DNA from: Armillaria gallica
Lineage: Eukaryota > Basidiomycota > Agaricomycetes > Agaricales > Physalacriaceae
Length of the DNA: 64,000 bases
Direction of reading: 5' to 3'
NCBI GenBank assembly: GCA_037576215.1
Contig: JBANDB010000001.1
Span: forward strand, 8,246,001-8,310,000
Positions 45,739-57,430 of the stretch are shown here, piece by piece. A program made the translations under genes and the position numbers. The notes beneath the pieces were generated by a model. It saw nothing but the letters and a program-made list of their open reading frames with translations. It was not told the origin of the DNA and made no database searches. The stretch's first letter is position 1, and every line of letters begins with the position of its first letter.

Positions 45739-47204
45739 GCGATGATGAACCTATTGACTCCTGCAGGCAGAAAACACAAGACCTGTAACGGTGAGTGAAA
45801 CCAAACACAGAATCTGAAGGCAGGTTCTAGTGAGTCTAGTCTTGCACCTCCATGCAATGACTGTAGCTTCTGGTGATGTGGCAAAGTATTGCTATGCTTT
45901 GTTATGATTTTCTGAAGGCTGTTCAGAGGCTCAAGGTATGTACACAAACTTTTCTGGAAGGGAAGAGATGTGTAAACGTGGGTGTATGCTGAGCAGGGGT
46001 GACCTAGATGCAGCGCAAACTATGTGAGTGTCGAAATCCTAGCTTCAGATTTGGTTGGGGAACTCTATGTGAGTTAACTGGTACTGGTGCTCCAGGTGTG
46101 AGCGAAGTTTTGTCCAAGATGAAATATGTGCAAGCAAGATATAGCTCTAAATGACCCTAATATCAAGCAAGTCAGTATCAATCTTGAGTCGAATCACAAG
46201 GGCAACTGTAGTGAACTTTGTCTTCTATGAGAAAGGTAGCTAAGGCCTTAAGGTGTCTAACTCTATAAGAGTTAAGTGGTGTTGTTTCCTAAGTTCAGAA
46301 ATGGTAGTACTAGGTTGTTAGTGGCTAAAAGCTTCAATCCTTGCTGCGGATTGCTGTTTAAAGCACACAGGTATGCAAGCGAACTTAAAACGTCGAGGAT
46401 GCTTCGCAAGGGTAACTAATAAAGGTTTCCTAGCGAAGTTTTTGGAGAAGAGGTAAGCACACAAAGTTATAGCTAACTTTTATTAGCAAAGGGAAAGTTC
46501 GCTAATTGTTATTTCTCTGATGAACAGTAGAGAAGCAATAACTTTGGGTGTGTGTATCTGATCTAGGAGGTGTGTAAGGTAGTGTATTTGTGGGCAAGTA
46601 ACTCCCTTGGGGTTCATCTCTTTCTCTTCGTACTTTTAGTTAGCTACTTTTATACTACTTTGAGAATTTACTTGTATGTAAGCTACATTTGTCCTTGCCC
46701 TGTTAATTCGCAACACAAGTGAACTATTTACTGTGCAATAGAGTGTTCTTGTCCTTTCTTTACTAATGCTGAGTTGAGATCTGTCAGCAGCTGTGCAACT
46801 TTAAGAACTATGCAACTGTGCATGGCTGTGCATAACTGTGCATGTAGCTTCAGTTACTGTGCAATGCGAAATTTCTGTGCATTTACTAAGCCATAAACTG
46901 CGCAAAGTAAACAGCCTTGGTAAGGCTTTAACTGCTGCTGACTGTAGCGAATTATTAAGTTCACTAACTTGTCATTAGAGTTGCATAACAGGATTCAAGT
47001 CCTTTACAGCTATTCCAAGTGATCTGGAAAGTCTGGGATGAGGATTTGGAATGATTTTGAAGTGGGTTTAGTAGGATTCATGATCAAAGAGCCTGATAAT
47101 CATGGCTGAGCTTTGATATAGAGGTTCAGAAGGGGCAGAATATCACTAGATCATTATAGATCCGTGAATTTATGAGTGTACAGAGCCTGGAGGCTCATCA
47201 GCGA
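45739..47204 (-). mobile_element. Solo LTR G
   Basis: The LTR is 45743-47200 (1458 bp), flanked by exact GCGA (45739-45742 and 47201-47204). Sense start TGATGAGCCTCCAGG is shared with families B and C, but the body differs. TATA-type core GTAGTATAAAAGTAGC at about 46646-46658, minus strand. It contains short tandem-like words (GCAACTGTGCATGG). Confidence 0.75.
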
Positions 47205-50200
47205 AATGCCATCTTTGAAACAGATAAAGACTGCCATGGCCATAGTGAAGTGCTCAAGTTCAATTTATTGCCCCTCTCACAATAAGCCTTACATCATATT
47301 AATCTTGCTGGCTTCTGCAGAATGTCATGGAAATGACCAGAGGAAAGAGAGCAACAATCAGAGACAGTAACAATGAATGTCTGGCAACTTACCTTCAAAG
47401 ACCAGGATGATGACATTGTCCCAAGCATAATCTCCACTTTCATGGTTAGTACAAGATCATGCTGATGCCTGTCATTCAGATGGTGAATGTCTGGGTTGAT
47501 TGAATAGGATCTATCATTTCTAGACTATTGTACATTTAGTCCACACACAGGGACTACCCCAAAGAGCATGAATTTCTAGAAATGACAATGATACCTAAGA
47601 TCACTAGGGCCTTTCCAATACATTAAATTGATATGTAAGATCAGTACACACCCCAAAGGTAGATGCAACCCACTCACCACACTGCCAACATTCTAATAAA
47701 TGCTCCAGATCACTAACTAATCATTAGTGAAGGGTAAAAAAAGAAGAGAGAAGACATGAACTATTTCCTCTTCACCCTCACCAGCTCCTCATAATTCTCC
47801 CCCCAAAAGGCATGTTCCCAATCAGGCTCATATACATCAGCCTCATTCCCATATGCCCCACCTCAAGAGGTGATTTCCCTTAAAAGATCTATACTTCACA
47901 ACAGGTCTCAGTATGCCTTTTCTTGTTGTGCAGCAGACACCGGGTAATCCCACAAATGTCCAAAGGTTACCTGGATGTGAGATGTCAGTGCCATCAATAT
48001 AACATGAGCACAAGCACAAGCATACTCATGTCCTATATACTCTGTCTCCATGCATCTGTCATGCTCATCTTGCCATCCCCAAGGAATGCATGCGGAGTAT
48101 TTGTGAAGATGAACAATGCTGAGAGGGTGTTTATAAGCTGCATTAAGGTGCTCAGCAACTCTTTGGGTGAGTTGGAAAATATCTCTGCAGGGATGAGCCC
48201 TGAAGCTGGAAAGATGGGGATGCATTTTGGCTGTTAAAAATGATGAGTAAAGTGGTGGGGGGAGAAAGAGAATTGTGGACCAAGCCAATGAATGAGAGGT
48301 GGAGATCTTTCTTATGGAAGTCTCCATATGAGTGCCTCATCGATACTTACAGCTCAATGGTCAGCTCTTCTTTGGGAATGTCTTGAGCAGTGCTGTGTAT
48401 GTAAGTGCTCTGTCCTCTGTCATCGTGAGTTTACTTAGGTGGAATAACCCGACAGTCTACCTCAGCATCAGTAGCAAGTAGAAGGTGAAGTGGACACAGA
48501 TGATGGTGCACATATATGTATATGCTCCAACCTAAATAAAGGAATGGTAAGAGAACAAAGCCTTGCAATCAGAAAGGATTTACCATCCCTCGCCCATCTG
48601 ACTGAGTAAGGAATGACAAATTCTGAAAACCGCTCAATAGATGTTGTAGGCTTGGATGTCATCAAAATGAGGAGGTCACCAGTTGGTATGATGATCTTGC
48701 ATTCAGGCTGCACACATGAACTTTAGTGACCATTAGGCGAATATGAGAGCAGTACATACAACACAGTCAACTGCTAGTCTGAATATGTTTGAAAGTGGGC
48801 TAGACAGTAGGACATAAGCAATGTTTAATGGAGTGATGTATCTGGTCAGACCTGTGACCACCCTGATAAGTGAAATTAGCATTATTGATGCCAAACCAAG
48901 CAGTGAACAAACCTGTAGATAGCTCTCTCCAAGACCAACTGTCATGACAGATCCACCAGGTATCATCACATTTTTCTCATTTGCAAACTGCAATAGGTTG
49001 GAAAATTGAGCTCTGCTTGACAGTAGACAATGAGTTATGCAAATCAAAAGAGTTAATCAACAGCCTACCCCAAAAGTCACAGCAGGAACATGGCCTGCCA
49101 TTGTTTCACATCCTTGTAGAATGAATGTCCTGCTACAAGATATCTACTTGAGGTAATGAGCACTAATGTTCCTGAGTAGGGAAGGGACTGATTGATTTCA
49201 GGTGGTGGGTCTACGACCATAGATCAGGCTTTCTTTTGACATTGATTAAGTTCCAAATACGTACCCAGATGTGCAGCATCCCTGGTCCACTGCTGTGACC
49301 TATGTAATCATTCTAAGGAAACAGTCAGTCTGGGCCTAACTGTAAAATGTCAAACTGGTGGACCCTAGTATTCTTAATGGCTACAGGAATGCCTGTATGC
49401 CTGGAGAACTTGAAAGCTGCCATGATGTTCATATGGTTACTGACATCAATTTAGCTTTCCCTTTAGCATGCTTGCAAAAGGTAGGAGAAAGATGTACATA
49501 GTAAGATGGAACTGCTCCTTGTTTGTAGTCTCTGCCACTTGCTGCTGCATTTATCCAGTTCAAAGTACATTCCTCTGCAGTGGCTTGACGTGATAGAGAA
49601 AATATTAAGATATTGGCAACACAACACAGGATAATGGGGGGAACCTGAAGGGACATCAGTTGTGTAAGATAGAAACATGACACTGAATTGAACCTTTGTG
49701 AAGAAGCCCAATCCATGAGAGTGAACACATCTCTGTGTGGCAAGCATTGGGCTATTGAGATATGCAGACATGGAATGAGCATCCTGGATATGGTCAAAAC
49801 TGAAGGCTGCTAGAGAGGCAAAATTGATCGGTACGGATGCCATGTTTGTGTATGACATTGTTAGAGACTTAAGGCCAAGGTTCTGCCCTTTCCATCATCA
49901 ATGTCAGAGGAACAGAAAGCTGGTACATCAAAAAAAAACTCACCAACACAACACCGTATTACCACTCTCCAAGCAGCTCCCAAAACTTGTCCTGGGTTTG
50001 TTGGGTCCCCTCATCTATTGGGCATCAAATGTCATGGAGACTGTTGAGCAGGATGGTGTATTGTTGATGGAGACTGTCACTCAGGGTGACCAGGGCATCT
50101 CAAACTGCATGCATTGCAATGGAGAAGAAAGCAGGGTGGGAATTTGAAATTACAATCATTAGCAATCAACACACTAGACTGGCCCTAAACTGTTCTGGTG

Positions 50201-51150
50201 ACTTTTACTGCTCAAAGAATTCTGGATGTAATAACAGCCACATCACATGAGTAGCATTCTTTGAATTCACGTTCTTTGACAAGTGCATTACTGGTGCAGA
50301 ACAGGGCTATTACAGCATCCTAAGATTGCCTTGCACCTAACTAACCAGCAGCCTTTCTGAACTGCTTCATTTTGGCATTCTGACTCCCTTTCTGCAGTAG
50401 GAATCTCAGACTGGCTCTCTTTGTGCCTCAGACTATCATGTGATCCCTTGTCATTCCAAGAACTTTGGTACTGCAGAGAGTTGAGTGTGTCAGCATTTAA
50501 TCACAACATGGTATATGGCCTATGCTGTTTGTATGTTCTTTTTGTCTTATCAAATCGTAATCACATCTACAGGCTCCAGTGCATGCCTTGCCTACTGATC
50601 TGCTTACCTGCTATCACAGAGGAACGAGTATGCTGGGCACCATAGGTGGAATAGACTCTTCTTCCTTAACAACTGTGCATGTATACCTAAGCTTACTTGC
50701 CTCAACTATGCTATTTTGTGTCCTTGCTTCCAACAATAGGTGGTAACCCCTGATTACTCAACAGTCTGTACTCTCAAAGATCACAGCACTCACATATGTG
50801 AGGAATTCCCAAATGCTTGGTGCTTTGACAGTGAGGGGTGCTATAGTGGAGACTTGACTGTATGTGATGTATTTGTGGATTCTTAATACTACATAGCTTT
50901 CTCTCTCAGTGTGATGACATGCCCCATTGAAAGAGGATGTTTTACTCACTGTAGAATGAAAATGTACCTTGAGTCCACTGTTCTATAAGGAGACGAATTT
51001 TTCATACTGTTTTACTAGTGGCTTGTTTTATAACCAGATTATGGCATACTCTTAACAGCAGCATGAAACCAGTGCTCCCAAAAAACACAGTGTCATATTT
51101 GTGACATGCATCAACTTGGCTGGCATTTTTTAGTCCCAAATTACTACAGA
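47205..51150. other. Long stretch without recognised gene
   Basis: CpG-poor, AT-rich sequence. Several minus-strand frames of 80-139 codons (47908-48327, 48468-48713, 48733-49047, 49429-49858), some hydrophobic, do not join into a recognisable protein. They may be remains of genes or chance frames. Confidence 0.35.
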
Positions 51151-52857
51151 ACACTGATGAGGCTCTGTATGCTCAGAATTCACGGATTTATCCTTCCATC
51201 ACCCAATACCTTCAAAACGACTCCATTATAATCCCCACATACTCCATAACACTGCCAACCCTTGATAATACTATGGATTTTCACAGTATAGGTCACAAAC
51301 ACCCACATACAATCCTAAAACCATGACATCCACTCCTCATGCACTCTGTTATTCTTCCCAGCTCACCTCACATCACAATTACCATATCCCATCATGGCAA
51401 GGCACCTGTGATTGACAATCATCCTAAAACAGGGCTTCTACATTACTCAGAAGCATCTGGTTGATGTGCCCATCAATCATTTAATGAAATGATGTGATTG
51501 ACATGAGTACCATCCCAGCTATGGCAATTGCAGCTATGGCAACTAAAGACCATGTTTACTAAGGCTGTTACAGTGCCAAGATCTCGAATTATTGTTGACC
51601 CAAGTGTACACCTCAGTATGGCAACTGCAGATCAGTAATCCACAGCTACACAGCATCTCATGATCTGCTCATCGCTCAATAAAACCACACAGTTCACATC
51701 CATACATGGCAATGTCGAAGACTTTCTGTTACTCTAGAACCATAGATTCCATATGTTTACTATGGCTATTACAAAAGCCAAGGACTTACAGCCTTACTAA
51801 GGCTCCGATGAATATTCTATTTATAAAATTGTACTTGTAGTATAAAAACTAGGTAGGAACCACATTTTTAGTGCTAGTTCTTACCCAGTTGATGAGGTTA
51901 CGACATTACCAGTCAGCTACAATTACTCCAAGTTATCCCTCACCACTTGCTTTACTCCTAACATTGTTGGTTGGCTCATATATTGCACCAATACACAAAA
52001 TCTTGCATCAATAACTTGCTTTTGTCTTTTAATGTTGCAACATTGCTTCACTTTCACCACATAGGATTTTCATCACTTTCACCTTCTACATCACCATCGT
52101 TTTCATTGCCCAGTTCAGTATTGCCTCCATGTAGGCCCAGTTCAGCACTGTTCTCTGTAGGATCACCCTCATCTTCACCATTGTTCAGAGTTGTCATGCA
52201 TCTATTGCTGCAGCACCCCACTCAGCATCTCAGTTACCACAATTTCTACCAGTTTCTTGCAGTCTCCATATGTTTATTGCTATTGTTTTGACTCACAATA
52301 TTAGGTACACCCTCTAGCCACGTTTACTAGGCTATTTCGACATCTTCTAGTCCATTGCCACAATTTCTAGAGCATCACAACAATTTCTAGCGTGTTGCTA
52401 TGATTTATAGAGCATTGCTATGATTTCTAGTCCATCCCCACATTTTACAGTCCATCCCTGCAATTTCTATAGCATTGCTATGATTTCTAGAGCATTGCAA
52501 CAATTTCTAGAGCATTGCTACAATTTCTAGATCCATTTTTGTGGTTTCTAGACTGTTTTCACAGTTTCTATCATGGTTTCTTGGTATTCAAGTCATACCA
52601 GATTCCATCCCATCTTGTTTATCGAGATCCCTCTTGGCTTACAGCCAACGTCTATTAGTACTCCTTGACCAAGAGTACTACTTCGCTGACCGAAAAGTCA
52701 CAGTGTATCTTGTGTTATTGAGGAGTTGACTGCATGGAGGTGCACCAAACCACTCACACACACGACACCTTGATTGCCATGTTAGCATGTTAATTGCCTA
52801 AGCTCTCTTTGAGTTTTGGGTGTTGCCATTGCCATGGAAGTCTAGGCTCATCAATGC
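51151..52857 (+). mobile_element. Solo LTR C2
   Basis: The LTR is 51155-52853 (1699 bp), family C (compare C1), TATA-type core at 51841-51848. Flanks ACAC (51151-51154) and ATGC (52854-52857) both derive from ACGC by one CpG transition. Near 52340-52530 the phrase ATTTCTAGAGCATTGC recurs many times, a local expansion absent from C1. Confidence 0.8.
52340..52535. repeat. Degenerate tandem repeat inside C2
   Basis: About ten imperfect copies of an ~18-nt unit around ATTTCTAGAGCATTGC(T/A). C1 has two or three copies at the matching place (about 37285-37380). Confidence 0.7.
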
Positions 52858-53734
52858 ATGAGGAACCGGTAAGCACTTACTACATTTCTGCACTGCGGAG
52901 GCTTCTATTACATTGTCACTGTGTCTAAGGGTGTAATTTTGCAAAAATGTCATACTTTACACATTAGCAATGCAGAGGCATCGCGAGCAGGCTGACAGTG
53001 CAAGTGGCACATGAAGAAGCAAGGTCACCGAGGTAGAGAGCTCTATAATAGAAAAAGAAGCAACAGAATTAAAAACATAAGGACTTCATTGTTGCACTGT
53101 ACCTTATGGGCATGCATGGCAACAAGGCTGAAGGGCGAGCTAGCTTGCCAAACCACCTGTTTGCAATAGATGCAGTGGGATGCACTTGTATGCAGGCCGA
53201 GGCTAATTTAGATAATGACACATCTGTAATCTATGACGTGTGGTCCCTGGAGATCCAGAAAAACGATATCACACACAGGGTAATCAAGAGAACCCCAGCC
53301 ATGGCCTAGAAACAGGCTTCAGCCAATGGAAATAACAAGCAGGATGGGAAGCCAAAGCATTTCTTGGTTACCTGGTCTAGAATATGATGCTGTCACCTTT
53401 GGAGCAGACCTGAAAGCCAAATACAAAGTGTGATCAGTGATCAAGGATTAAGCAGCTATTGAGTGCACACTCATGAGCTACTCTGCTCCTAGGGTGAGCG
53501 ACATCGACATCACTTAGCTCCTTGAGACTACTAAAAAGAGGAATGACTGGCACACTGCCTAGAGCATTGTGCCAACTTGGATGAGGAATGTCCAGCTGAA
53601 AAAGAAGTAAATTACTAAAAATCTGTTTGTAACAATCAATCTCCTGTAGTATAAGTAGCATAGATTTTCATGTATGAAGCCAAGCCACCTACCCCCCATG
53701 TAACATAATAAAGTTTCAGTTTGGATCTGGACTT
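52858..53734. other. Stretch with one coding-like fragment
   Basis: A plus-strand frame at 53106-53309 (LPNHLFAIDAVGCTCMQAEANLDND) has coding-like composition and somewhat more CpG than its surroundings. No family recognised. Confidence 0.3.
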
Positions 53735-54449
53735 GTTGCACTGTGTAAGAGTTAGCAACTTTGAGCCTCGGCTATAATTCAAGTTCAGTGAGCTCACAGA
53801 GAAATTGAATAAGAGAGAAATTTTGGATACAAACTTTGGTTTACTTGAGATAAGAAAGAGACTTGGAAGCAGTGATGCTGCACCTGTCTCGAGAAGTTTA
53901 CTTGATTATATCTGAGAGAAAGCTCTGTGCCTTTTCTGGTTCAGTGTAAGAAAGAGAAGTTGTATTGTGCTGGCCTCTGAGTAGGTCTAGAAGTAGTTGC
54001 AAGGGAATCAGCCAGATTGAGCTGTTCTAGCAGTTGACCGAAGTGTGACAGGTGTGCACAGTTGGACCTCATGACACCATTGTTAAAGTGAGCACACTGT
54101 ATGTGAGGACTTGTGTCGTTTTGTGGATCTGCGTATCCATGTGTTTTGTCTTTTGAATATCCTGTGCCTTGAGGGTTGCATGGTCTGCTGTGCTCTCTTG
54201 TAAAAAGCTCTGAAGAGATAGAGAATTTGAGATTGGCTTGATAATACTATATTGTTTTGTGTATCATTCTAGTGAGCTCACTGAGATACTTTGAGATACT
54301 GTCGGCACACAAGTGGAATTAAAATCCTTGCTCCCCTCTGCACTTAAGGAGATTGTGTGTGTGTGTGTTTGTGGGATTGAGTGCAGGTTTTGTTTGTGTT
54401 CATGCTAGGCTATGCTCAGTTTCATGGGTGCCCATCACCAGCCTTGTCA
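53735..54449 (+). mobile_element. Partial LTR of family E (E2), inverted relative to E1
   Basis: It matches the reverse complement of about 42360-43330 of E1: TTTACTTGAGATAA, CCCCTCTGCACTTA, GGGATTGAGTG, CATGCTAGGCT. The TATA-proximal half is missing, so it is truncated. No 4-bp duplication identified. Confidence 0.7.
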
Positions 54450-55299
54450 ATGTTCCATAGTTTCATAGACTGTGACTGGATTTCCATCTTCTGATGCTCT
54501 TCCAGCTGTTGAGTTATTAATACATTTGAGCAAATACAAGGCTATATGTCTTGATCAGATCATGGACCCTCATGAAGTTATGATCAAAATCCTCCCACAG
54601 ATAGAGAGGTAAGGAGTGAGGTTTATCTATGACAAAATATAAGAAACAAGTGGGCTTTTTACAGTAAGAATGATACAACCTGCTAACCATTTGTGAGCAG
54701 TGACCATTCCATGAACAGAGAAGCACATGAGTTATTCACATGAGTTCCCATGCACTGGCCTAATATGTATAATGCTAGCCACCTGTCTGGTACAAATCAA
54801 AACACAGGAGCAATATGGTTGATGCTGTTGCACAGAAAGATCATCATCCACCATGATGACTCAACACTAGAGATGCTAACCTTCAACTAGTAAGATAAAT
54901 ATTATGAATTATGAATCTGGTGGGAAGCAGCATGGACAGTTCACTGGGTTCAGTTCGGATGGTTATCTGCTTATATGAACTTATTACATGACATGAGCAA
55001 GGAAAGGAGAGAACTTATGACTTATACACAAGATGCCAAATGCAAGCACTGGAGATGATTTGACTTTTGTGATCAGTGAGAATGATGACAGAAAGCTTGG
55101 CCTTCATGTATTGCCTCAGATGTAGAAACAACAAGAGATCAAGATATCGACCAAGGATGATTGTCTAGATCCAGTGTAACATTGCAGTCAGCAACAAAAC
55201 TTTCAGAATGCAAATTATACTGCAATGGCCTATGATTTACCAAAGTGTCATGGTGTTCATGTCCTATGATGATGGCCATGCAAGATCAAAAAGTAACTT
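54450..55299. other. Stretch without recognised feature
   Basis: CpG-poor, with short frames only. Nothing supported. Confidence 0.4.
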
Positions 55300-57085
55300 G
55301 TCTCATGTTGCAAAAATTTAATTATACCACTCCTAACTCCCAACGATTTCAGCCCGAAGGAAACTTGACGGAAATCGTTCACGGAGCTGAAAATGTTTCC
55401 TTGGATGTGTTTCCGTCTGTTGGAAATCTGATTTTGGCAGGGGGGATTCTGTTTCTGGCCAGACGGAAACTGTATAAGGAAATTCTTTCAGTGCCACTAC
55501 ACATTTTCTTTGTGCAGAAACTCAGGTATGTCAGGAGTGTACCATACTTCTGGGCACTCAACAGCAGAACAGAACATCCCAAAGGATCAAGTAATCACCA
55601 GAAAAGGCAGTCACTGTAAGCTGTGCAGTCTATATGTGTATAAAAGCAGCTCGATACAAAGTCTAGAGATTTATCAACCTTCGCTTTCTTTTACCCCCTT
55701 TACTCTTGTCTGCACTTCATTGAATGATGTTCATGCCTACTACTTTGTGTCCATCTCATTACCAATGCTATTACATGTCTGTTCTACCACATGTTGACTG
55801 TAGTTCATAACTTTTTTGACTGCCCTGTCTAGTGTCACCACTTTGCTGTTCAGCGAGCTTGTCAGAATCCTCCCCAGGGACATTACCCATGTTGCTGTTG
55901 ATGAGGCCCAGGGAGACTACCTCACTTTTAAGTGTGATAGTTCTCTGTATGGCAGGTATCCTGTTGATGTTGAGTCCAACAGTCTTGAACACCATGCCAC
56001 CAGCCAGTGTGGCAAGCTCTTGGTTGACAAAGCCAAAACCCATCCATCAGCACTTCCCTTTTATGCTATACAACACTAATCCACATTTATACAGTTCCTG
56101 AGTGGGATGCCATTGAGAAATATGCCAATGATAACTTTGGCAATAGCTCCTGCAATATTGTTACAAATCCTACTCAGGTGAGATACATTGTTGTCATATT
56201 CAGTGACTCCTGACCATATTTCTAGTACATGGGCCAGCATGCCTTGGTCTGCATCACTGATGACATTGTAGAGCTCACTTTCTCCAGTACATTTGACCTT
56301 ATCATCTTTTCGATTTGAATTCTGATTTACAGACCAGGTGACCCTATCTTCCAGGTGTCCAATGCCTCTGCTGATGGTACATTTGTTGGTACCTACAGTG
56401 AGGTTGATATTGAAGTAGATCATGGCCTCAACACCAATACTTCTTACACTGTCACTAGTATATCTTCTGAATGATCTTGATGCCCATTCTATTACTGATC
56501 TGATTTATAGCCACCTCAACTATTGGTGTTTCCCAGACTCTAACTGCTCAGATCGGTATTCCAGACATAGCCCAAGTCACTGATGAGCTGACCATCTCTG
56601 CCAAGGTGACAGATACTGCCTTGAGCTTATACATTGTACCATCTTTGAGATTTGAGCTTGTTGGCTTAGACAAGCTATTAGCTTCAAAGTGTCCTATGGC
56701 AATGTGTCCAAGTTGACTGTAAAGGTGACTGCTAAAGATGGACAACATTGCTCCACTAGGTTTGAAATTTTCTGCCAAGTATCCACAGTTTAATTGAGTG
56801 CCATCTTAGATTAGCACCAAGACCTGTAACATCCAAGTGAGTGCAAACATTCATTACTTTGTGAGTGGCTGGATTTGGTTAAACTATGATAACCAGACTA
56901 AGGATCACTACAAATGTTCATACACTCTGGTGTTTATTTTTCCTAGTCTGACCAATGACTGACTGCAGGGGCTGTTCACATTGAGGAGGTTGTCACAAAC
57001 CAGGACAACTGCTCCAGCTTTGCCACTTTTAAGGGTTCTATGGGTGCAGTCACAAAGTCCTATTATGACCCCACCTGCATTTAAA
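55300..57085 (+). pseudogene. Decayed unrecognised exon-intron gene
   Basis: Coding-like pieces in shifting frames on the plus strand, several ending at GT donors or starting after AG: THVAVDEAQGDYLTFKCDSSLYGRYPVDVES (about 55885-55980), VPEWDAIEKYANDNFGNSS (56090-56150), YMGQHALVCITDDIVELTF (56222-56280), PGDPIFQVSNASADGTFVG (56340-56395), IGVSQTLTAQIGIPDIAQ (56525-56570), FKVSYGNVSKLTVKVTAKDG, and VHIEEVVTNQDNCSSFATFKG (56975-57040). The alternating, beta-strand-like composition suggests an all-beta protein. I cannot name the family. Confidence 0.45.
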
Positions 57086-57120
57086 TCAAGGGGGAGGCAC
57101 AGCTAAATTCTGGCGAAGAA

Positions 57121-57430
57121 GGTAGGGGGGAGGGGGGGAGGGGTCCCAACCTTAAACATGACACTGACTTACCTTATATGGTACTGTGAGAGACCCTAAT
57201 GAGGCATAAAGTGATAGTTTTATATCAATGGGATATATTGTGAGGGTTTTCAAGCATTCAATATGCTTTATATCTTTTTTTCAATACCTTTTTGAAGTCA
57301 TGGCAACCTAGCCAGCAACTTCGGGTCTCATATTGATTGAAATGTATTACTAAGCTATCTATATATAGCTATATTACTACCCTATATGGTAGGAGAGGGA
57401 GAGGGGGGAGGGGTCCAGCCTTATACATGA
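57121..57430. repeat. Direct repeat of a G-rich block
   Basis: 57121-57170 and 57381-57430 share a G-run block (GGGGGGAGGGG) followed by GTCC, CCTTA and ACATGACA, about 255 bp apart. TATATGGTA recurs near both copies. The G-runs could form a G-quadruplex. Confidence 0.55.

Noticed and set aside
45387..45947. 186-codon hydrophobic minus-strand frame resembling a membrane receptor
   Set aside because: It crosses the left border of solo LTR G (45743) and has no family motif, so it is a chance frame.
53735..54449. E2 as a complete solo LTR
   Set aside because: It lacks the half with the TATA-type core, and its flanks GACT and ATGT do not match.
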